Positions 1-7,189 of a stretch of DNA of 44,340 nt are shown one piece after another. Numbering within the stretch: the stretch's first letter is position 1; every line of letters starts with the position of its first letter. The DNA is from Chryseobacterium hagamense. GTDB taxonomy: Bacteria > Bacteroidota > Bacteroidia > Flavobacteriales > Weeksellaceae. The stretch is from NCBI RefSeq assembly GCF_007991455.1, contig NZ_BJYJ01000029.1, positions 1 through 44,340 of the forward strand, read 5' to 3'. Under the pieces are notes generated by a model. That model ran no database searches. It was given only the letters and a program-made list of their open reading frames with translations, and was not told the origin of the DNA. A program made the translations under genes and the position numbers.

Positions 1-2187
1 GGCTCCGAAATTGGTGATTCCCTGTGAAACCCCGGCAATCAGATTTGACAAAAATCCGATCGGATCCGCGACGATTGCCATGACGGCGCTTACGGCTCCG
101 GAAAGTAATTCGGTAAGCGTTTTCCGGATTTCCATGATCGTTTTCGCTACTCCCACCGTGGCATCCTCTACCGCTGCCAGGAATCCACGGTTGCGTTTCT
201 TGATATCGGCAATCAGCTCGTCCACTTCCTTCAATGCATTGTTGTACTTGCTTGCCAGTGAATCGATGAGTGAGGATTCTTTATCACTGATGGAACTCTC
301 AAGCTCCTTAAACTGCCCCTGGATGGCGTCGATATCCCCTTTAACGGCTTTCCTTACATCCGCCGGAAGGTTTTTAATAAAGGAAACCACTTTCTGGCGT
401 CCGGCAGTAATGGAAGCTTTGGCGGCATTCAGCCGGGTGGTGACCAGTTCTGCAATTTTCGTGATCACGCCGTCCATTGCGGTCATAAAATGATCCTTGC
501 CCTGTTTATAATACTTGTCTACCTCGTCCGGCAGTTTTTTATTCCAGGCATCTTCGATCCGGTTGCCGTAGCCGCGGACATCATACCATTCGCCATAGCG
601 TCTGGCTTTGTATGCTTCCAGTTTTTGGGTGACTTCCTTCTCAAAAGCATCTTTGGCTTTTTTGGCACCGTCGTCAAATAACTGGGCGACTTTGGTTTCC
701 AGATCACCCAGTTGCCCGTCTACCGTTTTTTTCGTCTCTGCATAAATGGCATTCAGCTTATCGACCACTTCCTGGTGTTTAGCCGTATTTTTCTCACCGG
801 CTTTGTGCTGTTTGTTCGTTACGCTGTCCAGCAATCCTTTCCTGCTCTGGTGCATTCCGTCCATCGTGCTGTTGGTTTTGCCCTGAGCTTCACGTTTGGA
901 CGCCTCCAGTTTTTTGCTTTCAGCATTTCTAAATTCTCCGGGCGCCTGCTCTGCATGGGCCTTGGCCGCTTTTTTGGCATTCAGGGCATTGATGAAATCC
1001 GGCTCATTCGATTTGGCGAGCTGTTCATCGGTGATGTGATTCTTGGCAAACTGCTGCTCAACGGATTTATAGCTTTTAGCAATGGGCTGGCTTAATTCGG
1101 AGTCGCCCCGTTTAGGCGGCATGGCCTCCGTTGCTCTGATGGTGACCTTGGAACCAATTTTCGGATCAGGCAAAGCTATTGCCGTACGCAGTGCAACTTT
1201 CGTCTCATCGGGTTGTTGCCTGGCAACCGTTTCAATGCCTCCCGTAACGCTGTTTTTGGAAACCATGACATCGTGTTTAATCAATCCGTTGACGGCGTTG
1301 ATGTTATTCCGATTCTTAAAGTTTTCCGCATCTCCCTGTTTTGCCGGCAAATTAATACTCTTGATTTTGTCCCTTAATTTTACCTTGAAACCGGATGCGC
1401 TGAAAGAACCGGTCCTCTGCTGGTCCAGCTTTTCTACCTGCCGGCCCTTTGCCTGCGATTTCCGTTCTCCGGCGGGTACGGCAGCAGCGGCATTGGCATG
1501 GGTTTCCGCTTTTTCTTTTGTCGCGTGAGCCCGTTTTGCTTTTGCCGTAGTCTTAACCAAACCGACGGTCTGGTTAAAATTCGGGTCACTGTTGGAACTC
1601 GTCGGTGTTGTTCTTACGGTATCTTCCTGGATTTCGGGAAGGGCAAATCCTTCATCCATCCCGGATTCCGCTGCAATATCCGCTGCAGGACTGATTTCGA
1701 CCGGAGCATCTGATCCGGAAGCTGCCGGAACTTCCGCTTCGGAGGTGCTTTTACCCGCCTGGTAAGCCGCCGCCTGCTCCTCTAAGGTCTTGGGCAGGTA
1801 CGTTCCGTTTTTCAGGTTGTGGTAATCCCGGATCTGGCTGATGCTCAAGGTGGAGATATAGCTTTTCTCCAGCTTTTTAGTCTCGGGATGATTGATGTCT
1901 CCGGTTTCCGCCAGGCTTTCCTGAAGCTTGCCGTACCGGATTTCGGCACCTTTGTCGTAAATGGTCCTTGAACCGTGCACCGGGGCGATGGTTCCGTTCA
2001 GGTTCATCCTGTTGGAATAAGGGCTGGCCGATCCGGCCGTTACGACGGTACTTTCCGGTTTCTGAGTTTGTAAATTGGCAACTTCGGTGACCGGCAGGGG
2101 CACCACCACCGGCTTTTCGGGCTTCTGTTTCTTGCCCGGGCCGTGAGGATTAATGCTGCCTTTATGTAAAGGTTGTGCTGCTTCCAT
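1..2187 (-). CDS. eCIS-associated large effector, N-terminal 729 codons (runs off the left edge)
   Basis: An uninterrupted minus-strand reading frame runs from the ATG at 2187 to base 1, so only the N-terminal part is present. Residues 1 to about 139 (MEAAQPLHKG...LEEQAAAY) differ at only about 17 positions from the start of the effector at 32895, and the ATG was chosen because it matches that paralogue. The middle is Ala/Lys/Glu-rich and probably coiled coil. The last visible part has a hydrophobic stretch resembling VMAIVADPIGFLSNLIAGV, of a kind I associate with large eCIS cargo proteins. After residue ~145 it no longer resembles its paralogue. It lies beyond the end of the lysis operon, in the same orientation. 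By inference it is a second cargo protein loaded through the same N-terminal domain; its C-terminal activity lies outside the window. Confidence 0.85.
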   Translation of the reverse strand, partial: MEAAQPLHKGSINPHGPGKKQKPEKPVVVPLPVTEVANLQTQKPESTVVTAGSASPYSNRMNLNGTIAPVHGSRTIYDKGAEIRYGKLQESLAETGDINHPETKKLEKSYISTLSISQIRDYHNLKNGTYLPKTLEEQAAAYQAGKSTSEAEVPAASGSDAPVEISPAADIAAESGMDEGFALPEIQEDTVRTTPTSSNSDPNFNQTVGLVKTTAKAKRAHATKEKAETHANAAAAVPAGERKSQAKGRQVEKLDQQRTGSFSASGFKVKLRDKIKSINLPAKQGDAENFKNRNNINAVNGLIKHDVMVSKNSVTGGIETVARQQPDETKVALRTAIALPDPKIGSKVTIRATEAMPPKRGDSELSQPIAKSYKSVEQQFAKNHITDEQLAKSNEPDFINALNAKKAAKAHAEQAPGEFRNAESKKLEASKREAQGKTNSTMDGMHQSRKGLLDSVTNKQHKAGEKNTAKHQEVVDKLNAIYAETKKTVDGQLGDLETKVAQLFDDGAKKAKDAFEKEVTQKLEAYKARRYGEWYDVRGYGNRIEDAWNKKLPDEVDKYYKQGKDHFMTAMDGVITKIAELVTTRLNAAKASITAGRQKVVSFIKNLPADVRKAVKGDIDAIQGQFKELESSISDKESSLIDSLASKYNNALKEVDELIADIKKRNRGFLAAVEDATVGVAKTIMEIRKTLTELLSGAVSAVMAIVADPIGFLSNLIAGVSQGITNFGA

Positions 2188-2297
2188 GGATTGGATGTTT
2201 TTAATTTTAAATTTGGGTTAAAATACCTGTAAAATACCGTGGACGTGCTTTACAGGCTGCCTTCAGGATCCGGAACACCGGACTTACTTTTATGAAG

Positions 2298-2368
2298 GGT
2301 TTAAAAAAAATAAACCCGGAGCGGTATCGGCTTTGTGATGAGAAACACGCGTGCCTGCCAGCTCCGGG
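2298..2368 (-). terminator. GC-rich hairpin with T-run, possible terminator or leader structure
   Basis: The arms CCCGGAGC (2315-2322) and GCTCCGGG (2361-2368) are perfectly complementary. Read on the minus strand the stem is followed by TTTATTTTTTTT. It lies downstream of the amidase and about 128 bases before the effector ATG, so it could end the lysis transcript or attenuate the effector. The loop is long (38 bases), which weakens the terminator reading. Confidence 0.4.
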
Positions 2369-2616
2369 CCTCGTTCTCATGTTTAGTTTTCAGGGTTAAA
2401 TTTCGTACTTTTCCGCAGGAACCGCCAGCTTTTTTCCGGTATGATTCTGTAGCTGCAGTAAGGTGTTTCCTACGATTTTTTTATATTAGCGTGAATTCGA
2501 CCGTATCAACATCATATTCAGCTTATTATTTAATTTAAAAATAAATATGAGACTGATTTAGTCAGGATTTTGATTAATACTCACCGCGCAGGAACAAATA
2601 CATGGTTTATGCTTCT

Positions 2617-2635
2617 GATAGGATTTTATCCTATC
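2617..2635. repeat. Perfect 19-bp palindrome GATAGGAT-TTT-ATCCTATC
   Basis: Two 8-base arms are separated by three bases, the same 8-3-8 geometry as the putative repressor operator at 5568-5586, although the sequence differs. It could be a protein-binding site or a small hairpin. No T-run follows it directly. Confidence 0.5.
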
Positions 2636-2646
2636 CTGTAATAAGC

Positions 2647-2661
2647 AATCCCTTCGGGATT
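2647..2661. terminator. Short hairpin AATCCC-TTC-GGGATT
   Basis: A six-base stem with a three-base loop is followed on the plus strand by TTAAAA. It is a weak intrinsic terminator or structural element between the amidase and the left-edge effector. Confidence 0.25.
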
Positions 2662-2785
2662 TTAAAACAATATAAACCAGATCTTGGTTTTTAGGCTATT
2701 TATTCAGGATTAAGTAAGAATTTTTCCTGATTGAATGGCAAAATGTTTTGTTTGATCATCAAGATCTTTCATTATATTTTTACAG

Positions 2786-2824
2786 GAGAAACTTCCGGCA
2801 TCCCTCTTCTCTCTTCCAGCCTTT
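2786..2824. repeat. Dispersed intergenic repeat, copy 1
   Basis: GAAACTTCCGGCATCC followed by a T/C-rich stretch and TTCCAGC. Similar text occurs at about 30414-30452 and, inverted, at about 32468-32505. All three copies are intergenic. Confidence 0.5.
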
Positions 2825-3017
2825 ATAGTACGGTTTGTACCTCGAATTCGCGTTATATTAGCGTCAGCTCTTTAGCATTTAATTTGTTTTCAATCATTTA
2901 ACAAAAAAAACTGAAAAATCAGGAAGCTGATCAGGGGTTTAGAAGAGAAGTTTATCCTTTACAGAATTCAAACAGGATCATTTGATTAGGTAAAGCTGTT
3001 TCTGCTTCGGATTCAGG

Positions 3018-3662
3018 TCAGACCAGTGATTCCAGCATCCGGATCAGTTCAGGCTGCGGGTGGACATCCGATTTATCGGGCCTGAAGGAGACATGTGCCC
3101 AGATGCCGCTTTCGCCGCCCAGTGCCCTTTTGTTAAATTCAAACATGATATTTCCTTTGTACTTCAGGGAAATGCCGTACTGCTTGCCCCAGTAGACCAG
3201 AAGTTCTTTCAGGGAAGCGATCTGGGCATCGGTATACTTTTCGTAGAACCGGTACCCCCTGAACTCCTTTTCATATTTTACCACATTTTTTGCGGCGACT
3301 TCCTGGCCGGAGAACGAATAATATTTTGAATCTTTAAAGGTCAGGCCTCCCCAGCTGTCGAGTTCGATGCCGATAAACTCCTTATTCCTTTGGGTATTCA
3401 TTTCAGGAAGCCCGAATTGTGCGAAATGCGCTTTTTTGATTCCGAGATGATGTGCCCAGTACTTGGATGAAAACAGCTGATGGATTCCGCCGTCCCTGGC
3501 AATGATGATGGGCGTCGCCACCCGCTCGGCCGTGGATTTCCACCAGTTGATGTCCCCTTCCACCGAATCTCCCGACACCGTATGGTGCAGTACGATGCCT
3601 TTCTTTGCGGTAACTTCCCGGTAATACTGGTTTTCGGGAAAACTGTGACTGATGATGTTCAT
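3018..3662 (-). CDS. N-acetylmuramoyl-L-alanine amidase (Amidase_2/PGRP-like endolysin)
   Basis: A 214-residue protein beginning MNIISHSF. I chose the ATG at 3662 because the longer frame from 3716 would overlap the end of the holin-like gene. The family cuts the amide bond between N-acetylmuramic acid and L-alanine in peptidoglycan and binds zinc. Visible marks are GIVLHHTVSGDS near residue 22, with the first His ligand; WAHHLG in the middle; and a C-terminal IWAHVSFRPDKSDVHP with the second His and the last acidic/His ligand region. There is no signal peptide, so it fits a cytosolic endolysin that needs the adjacent holin-like protein to reach its substrate. It starts 22 bases after that gene. 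Likely job: lysis of the producing cell to release injection particles. Confidence 0.85.
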   Translation of the reverse strand: MNIISHSFPENQYYREVTAKKGIVLHHTVSGDSVEGDINWWKSTAERVATPIIIARDGGIHQLFSSKYWAHHLGIKKAHFAQFGLPEMNTQRNKEFIGIELDSWGGLTFKDSKYYSFSGQEVAAKNVVKYEKEFRGYRFYEKYTDAQIASLKELLVYWGKQYGISLKYKGNIMFEFNKRALGGESGIWAHVSFRPDKSDVHPQPELIRMLESLV

Positions 3663-3684
3663 GATTTTTATTATTAATTTTATT

Positions 3685-4062
3685 TTAAACGGGATCGTCT
3701 TTTTTTTCCTCCTCACCGGCAGCCGGCCGGGTTGTCTTCACGCCGTACCGGCCTTCGATGTAGAGGCTTACCGCTCTTTCGATCCATTCCGGCAGGTTGG
3801 TGGTAATCATCTTCAGGAATTTATCGTACCCGTAGCCGAGTACAAACAATATGCCTGTGGAATACCATTTGTCGTGAAGGTCGGCCCTGCTCATGACGTA
3901 ACTCATGGTAAACCCGACGATCATGACGATGGCCAGTGTGACGAAGTGTTCCCAGAGCTGTTTCTTCTCTTTATTCTGTATTGAGATCAATACTCTTAAC
4001 AGCCCTCCGGAGAATGCGATGGCAGTTCCGATAAAAAGGGCTTTTATACTATCCAAACTCAT
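3685..4062 (-). CDS. Holin-like small membrane protein
   Basis: This 125-residue protein has three likely transmembrane helices: about residues 5-27 (KALFIGTAIAFSGGLLRVLI), 39-57 (FVTLAIVMIVGFTMSYVMS) and 67-85 (YSTGILFVLGYGYDKF). A charged, probably cytoplasmic tail ends EEEKKDDPV. Size, topology and position directly before an amidase match phage holins, which open the inner membrane so the endolysin can reach the cell wall. The exact holin family cannot be named from sequence alone. It lies 31 bases after a small gene and 22 bases before the amidase, on one minus-strand transcript. Confidence 0.7.
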   Translation of the reverse strand: MSLDSIKALFIGTAIAFSGGLLRVLISIQNKEKKQLWEHFVTLAIVMIVGFTMSYVMSRADLHDKWYSTGILFVLGYGYDKFLKMITTNLPEWIERAVSLYIEGRYGVKTTRPAAGEEEKKDDPV

Positions 4063-4093
4063 TCTTTCCTATATTTTAAGCATTTTCAGAAGT

Positions 4094-4252
4094 TCAGTCA
4101 TGCTCCAGCATATACAGACCGTCTAAAAATTTTTTGCTGTTCAGGATATTTTCACCTTCACTGATATAGGCAAGCTCGTCGATCAGTTCGCTGATCTCTT
4201 TACGGGGCTTCTGCAGTTTCTCTTTATTTTTTTTGTTTTTTCTTTTTTTCAT
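4094..4252 (-). CDS. Small basic/acidic protein of unknown function
   Basis: A 52-residue protein beginning MKKRKNKKNKEKLQ. I took the ATG at 4252 rather than the upstream one at 4312 because the extra residues are low-complexity and the Lys-rich start is a typical N-terminus. The second half (SELIDELAYISEGENI...FLDGLYMLEHD) is acidic and probably helical. I do not recognise a family. It sits in line before the holin-like gene on the minus strand, so it may be a lysis-timing or regulatory factor, but nothing in the sequence proves this. Confidence 0.5.
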   Translation of the reverse strand: MKKRKNKKNKEKLQKPRKEISELIDELAYISEGENILNSKKFLDGLYMLEHD

Positions 4253-4372
4253 GGTTATTAAATGGATATGGTGGTTATTGTTTTTACCCAGTCGGATCGA
4301 TGCTCCTGTCATCAGGAGCAGGAAATTTTTAGCCTTTTACCTGACAGCAGCAGACCAAAAGAAAAACGGGGA

Positions 4373-4777
4373 TTACCTTCTTAAGATAACGGCAGATTTA
4401 AATTCGGGAGCGATGTCGGGTACAGCCTTTAATCGTTTTGGTACGGGATTGTCTCCCGTACGGAGCAGCGCAATTACCCTGGCGGTCTATTCTGCCCATT
4501 GTGCGTTGATGTCTTCAGCAAATAAAACGAAACGGCCTTTGTCCGGTTTAAAAAGAAGAATCATTGATGCTTTTATAAAGCTCGGCGCTGATGATTACAG
4601 CGGAAATTTTTTTAATGGCAGCAAAGGCGTTTCGTTTATCAGCTGTTATGTAAGGAAAAAGGAGATCAATTCAGATATCGCTTCAATAGCCGGAAGGATT
4701 TTCGATTTAAGATCTATGATTTCCGGATTTGGTTTATTGAATTCCGGCCATGAAGCGATTTCATTATTTTTAATTAT
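4373..4777 (-). pseudogene. Possible decayed gene (three in-frame stops)
   Basis: One minus-strand frame of 135 codons reads like protein (NKPNPEIIDLKSKILPAIEA, then KPDKGRFVLFAEDINAQWAE, then LLRTGDNPVPKRLKAVPDIA) but is broken by two TAA codons and one TAG and has no ATG. Another minus frame also has a protein-like stretch (TADKRNAFAAIKKISAVIIS), suggesting a frameshift as well. The opposite strand has a 234-codon open frame here that overlaps genes at both ends and looks like an antisense shadow. I do not recognise the family; the region may simply be non-coding. Confidence 0.3.
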
Positions 4778-4796
4778 TTATACTATAAAAACCTGC

Positions 4797-4955
4797 TTAA
4801 TCCTGGACGATAATATTATAAATCGTTCTTTCCGACAGGAACAGCATTTCCGTAAGTTCCGTCACGATGACTTTCATCTGTTTGTCCTGATTGCGTTTTA
4901 CATAATCGTTGACAAAATCTTTTCTTTTTTCTGTTAATTCTTTACTTCGTTTCAT
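4797..4955 (-). CDS. Small putative helix-turn-helix protein
   Basis: A 52-residue protein beginning MKRSKELTEKRK and ending SERTIYNIIVQD. The final ~20 residues (LTEMLFLSERTIYNIIV) have the spacing and residues of a helix-turn-helix recognition unit like those of MarR/sigma-like or transposase-N domains (LFLSERTIYNII). It is the first gene after the divergent repressor's intergenic region and is oriented toward the holin and amidase, so it may be a small activator or antirepressor of the lysis genes. Family not recognised with certainty. Confidence 0.55.
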   Translation of the reverse strand: MKRSKELTEKRKDFVNDYVKRNQDKQMKVIVTELTEMLFLSERTIYNIIVQD

Positions 4956-5309
4956 TTTCTTTAAGGTTAAAAGTTATTTTTTTTATCATCCGGCCGGCAG
5001 CCTTTCCTTTATCGTTTTTATTATGGAATAAGTCCGTAAAAGATCTGCAAAGGCAGATATTCCGGCCTCCGGAGGATGATATGAATTTGTTTTTTTTGAT
5101 TTTCCAGAAGCCGGCCAGGGATTCTCAGGCCAAAAATGGCCGGCCGTTTTTTCTGAATTCCGTTTTAATCGATAAACATGCTGATGGCTGAGAACCGGAG
5201 ACCCATTAATCATCTCACCGTTTATTACGTTCGCTCAATAAATGAAGCATCGGAGCCGGCTGTTCCTTTAGGTATCTGAAAGACATCTTCCAATTGGTCT
5301 TCTATCGGG

Positions 5310-5318
5310 ATACGAACA
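5310..5318. promoter_or_regulatory. Half-site of the putative repressor operator
   Basis: ATACGAACA repeats the left arm of the palindrome at 5568-5586 exactly (ATACGAAC plus A). It lies in the same intergenic region, about 250 bases toward the lysis genes. It may be a weaker secondary operator or a chance match. Confidence 0.3.
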
Positions 5319-5530
5319 AAAATTATTTAACAGGGCTTCAAAAACCGCACTTTTTACTTTTATTAATTGCTCTTTTTGTATGGCAGGGTACCGTCTGATA
5401 CAAAAATTTAAATTCCTGCCGCAAGTACAGCTTGTTATATTTAATTTTAACTTTTCGGTTATGTTTCGCTTTCAGGCTTATAGAAAGGAATTAATTATTA
5501 TAACTTCATAAAATTATCAATATAATTTGT

Positions 5531-5538
5531 TATATTTG
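5531..5538 (+). promoter_or_regulatory. Bacteroidota-type -7 element TATATTTG (toward the repressor)
   Basis: It matches the Bacteroidota -7 consensus TAnnTTTG and points at the S24 repressor gene 111 bases downstream. A clear -33 TTG at the right distance is not seen. The palindromic operator lies just downstream of the expected start site, a position suited to autorepression. Confidence 0.45.
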
Positions 5539-5562
5539 TGCAGATATTTCTTATCAACGAGA

Positions 5563-5570
5563 CAAATATA
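5563..5570 (-). promoter_or_regulatory. Minus-strand TATATTTG element overlapping the palindrome
   Basis: On the minus strand the sequence reads TATATTTG, again TAnnTTTG, and its first three bases (5568-5570) belong to the palindromic site. If used, it would fire toward the small HTH, holin and amidase genes, and a bound repressor would block it. No obvious -33 element is seen, and the first gene begins about 600 bases away. Confidence 0.35.
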
Positions 5571-5586
5571 CGAACAATGTTCGTAT
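5568..5586. promoter_or_regulatory. Probable repressor operator, perfect palindrome
   Basis: ATACGAAC-AAT-GTTCGTAT: two perfect 8-base arms with a 3-base centre, in the region between the S24 repressor and the divergent lysis genes. The length and position fit the dyad of a CI/LexA-like dimer. The GAAC...GTTC core also resembles LexA-type boxes of some bacteria. Confidence 0.65.
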
Positions 5587-5648
5587 TTATGAAATAAAAA
5601 CAGAAAAATTTTACGTCTTTTTTTATAAATAACGATAAATCGATCAAA

Positions 5649-6311
5649 ATGACCCATTTAGAATTCAAACAGATCAGGAAACAGCTCCATATGAAACAGG
5701 CGGAAATTGCAGAAGCGATCGGAGTCGGTACGAGGGCGGTGCAGTACTGGGAAAAAGGCGAGCGGAAAATACCGGAGACGACAGCTTATTTTGTAAAGAA
5801 CCTGCTGGAAGAACAGGAGCGCAAAATGAAGAACAGTGCCTCGCCCGTGGTATTTTCTGAATTAAAAGTAATGTATGTCCCGCTGGCGAACCAGTATGCA
5901 CAGGCCGGTTACCTGAACGGATTTGCGGACGAAGAATATATGGAAAGCCTTCCGGTGATCCCTTTTACCGATGATGTGGAGCACCGCGGCGAATATATGT
6001 GTTTTGAAGTAAAAGGCGACAGTATGGACGACGGTTCGTACGAAAGCTACCTGGAAGGCGACATTATCTTATGCCGGAATATCCGTCAGGACTACTGGAG
6101 GAGCAGGCTGCATTATGACAAATGGGATTTTGTGATCGTACACAAAGAAAAAGGCATCCTGGTCAAGCGCATCATCAAACACGATGTGGAAAAAGGCATC
6201 ATTACCCTTCACTCCCTGAATGAATATTATGATGATTTTGAAATCCATCTGGATGATGTCGCGAAACTGTTCAATATCATCAGTACCAGGCGGAAAAACA
6301 ACAGGAGATAA
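5649..6311 (+). CDS. XRE-family transcriptional regulator with S24 (LexA/CI-like) peptidase domain
   Basis: This 220-residue protein has two domains. Residues ~5-45 form a helix-turn-helix (MKQAEIAEAIGVGTRAVQYWEKGERK). Residues ~75-212 are an S24 peptidase domain. The catalytic serine is probably Ser125 in VKGDSMDDGS and the lysine Lys173 in GILVKRIIKHD; an Ala86-Gly87 pair in YAQAGYLNG is a plausible self-cleavage site. This family represses prophage or stress genes and is inactivated by self-cleavage when RecA filaments form. It faces the lysis genes across a palindromic operator, as CI-type repressors do in prophages and R-pyocin-like loci. The likely role is repressing lysis, possibly also particle production, and repressing itself. 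It ends at a strong hairpin shared with the convergent eCIS operon. Confidence 0.88.
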   Translation: MTHLEFKQIRKQLHMKQAEIAEAIGVGTRAVQYWEKGERKIPETTAYFVKNLLEEQERKMKNSASPVVFSELKVMYVPLANQYAQAGYLNGFADEEYMESLPVIPFTDDVEHRGEYMCFEVKGDSMDDGSYESYLEGDIILCRNIRQDYWRSRLHYDKWDFVIVHKEKGILVKRIIKHDVEKGIITLHSLNEYYDDFEIHLDDVAKLFNIISTRRKNNRR

Positions 6312-6336
6312 TCCGGCTGCTGTTTTCGGGTGAATA

Positions 6337-6363
6337 AAAATCCTCAATTTGATTGAGGATTTT
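6337..6363. terminator. Bidirectional intrinsic terminator
   Basis: AAAATCCTCAA and TTGAGGATTTT form an 11-base perfect stem with a 5-base TTTGA loop. T-runs follow on both strands. It sits between the convergent repressor gene and the last gene of the eCIS operon and can end both transcripts. Confidence 0.8.
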
Positions 6364-6413
6364 GTTGATTCCAAAGATCATTACAGGATCAGAAGATGTT
6401 ATTAAACAATGTT

Positions 6414-7091
6414 TTACTGAAAGAAATCTGTTCCCAATGCATAATTTACCTTTGATTCTACCCGGAAAGCAAAAATCCTTGTGGTTCCGGAAGCCGGTCC
6501 GATGTCCTGGGAATTTAAAGCTTTCAGATCTGATGCTGTAGGATTCATTCCGTTTACCGTACCGGTGATACCTGTCGTACTGCAGGTAAACATGCTCCCT
6601 TCTGTTTTGCCATTGGTTCCGCTTTTTGTCAGAACGGTTGTAAATTCGATGTAATCACCGACTTTGGCTTCAAACGATTCCCATTTTTCAATTGGATTAT
6701 TATAGTCTGCGTTTGGGGTATCGCTCATTACCATTTTCACTCCGTTTTTTTTGATTGAAAATTCAACGTCACTGTTCAGATCGTTTCCGTTACGAATATT
6801 TTTAGCATGGTTATAAAATATGGTTCTCTTTTCTCCTTTACAATCCCCTATTTTAAAAGGTTCTGAAGCGGTAGCCGTTACGCCTCCGACCGTAAGCTCC
6901 ACTTCCAGATCATAATTGCCGGGAGCCTGGATTTGCGGAAGCGCTATCACAGCATCCGGATCCACAGCAATGGTGCTGGTAGGGTATCCCGGTCCGATAA
7001 TCCTGTAAGATGCACTTGAATTTGCACCGGTTACCGGCACAGAGGAAGTATAATCTATTTTAAATAAAATCTCGCATTGTGCTGCTGCCAT
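6414..7091 (-). CDS. Hypothetical eCIS-linked beta-rich protein
   Basis: A 225-residue protein and the last gene of the structural operon. Its start, MAAAQCEILFKIDY, has no signal peptide. It is rich in Ser, Thr, Gly and Asn with alternating hydrophobics (SYRIIGPGYPTSTIAVDP; NYDLEVELTVGGVTATASEP), suggesting beta-sandwich domains. Residues ~85-225 look like a second domain (IFYNHAKNIRNGNDLNSDVE...). I do not recognise a family. Its place after two PKD-containing proteins suggests a distal structural part such as a fibre tip or adhesin, but it could equally be a small accessory protein. Confidence 0.75.
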   Translation of the reverse strand: MAAAQCEILFKIDYTSSVPVTGANSSASYRIIGPGYPTSTIAVDPDAVIALPQIQAPGNYDLEVELTVGGVTATASEPFKIGDCKGEKRTIFYNHAKNIRNGNDLNSDVEFSIKKNGVKMVMSDTPNADYNNPIEKWESFEAKVGDYIEFTTVLTKSGTNGKTEGSMFTCSTTGITGTVNGMNPTASDLKALNSQDIGPASGTTRIFAFRVESKVNYALGTDFFQ

Positions 7092-7189
7092 TGTATTATT
7101 TTTTATCGTTACTATTATTTTAATAAAACCGGAGGACCCTGCAGTTCAGGCTGCAAAAATACCCTCCGGTATTGCAGATGACCGATTGT

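Larger units (their letters stand above)
2188..3017. other. Non-coding stretch between effector and lysis genes
   Basis: About 830 bases with no convincing gene; short open frames here have poor composition. It holds the effector's 5' region, a GC-rich hairpin with a T-run (2298-2368), a perfect 19-bp palindrome (2617-2635), a small hairpin (2647-2661) and one copy of a dispersed intergenic repeat (about 2786-2824). The last ~30 bases before the effector ATG, an A/T-rich stretch ending in AAAAACATC, resemble those before the paralogous effector at 32895. Confidence 0.6.
4956..5648. other. Divergent regulatory region
   Basis: About 690 bases between the small HTH gene (minus) and the S24 repressor (plus). 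The right part is very A/T-rich and holds facing TATATTTG elements and a perfect palindrome (5568-5586). A single half-site ATACGAACA lies at 5310-5318. An open frame on the minus strand at 4986-5213 (75 codons) has no recognisable features, and I do not call it a gene. Confidence 0.6.

Noticed and set aside
11..1713. Several plus-strand open frames (160, 63, 127, 148 and 71 codons) at the left edge
   Set aside because: They are antisense to the continuous 729-codon minus-strand effector frame, which has a clear paralogue at 32895.
2335..2538. A 67-codon plus-strand frame
   Set aside because: Odd composition (many Phe, Arg and Ser), no start context and it spans structural elements of a leader region.
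4233..4937. A 234-codon plus-strand frame in the lysis module
   Set aside because: It overlaps the small minus-strand genes at both ends and its residues have no recognisable domain; the minus-strand reading is more protein-like, though broken.
4986..5213. A 75-codon minus-strand frame in the divergent regulatory region
   Set aside because: Composition rich in Pro, His and Lys with no domain; it lies just where regulatory sequence is expected.
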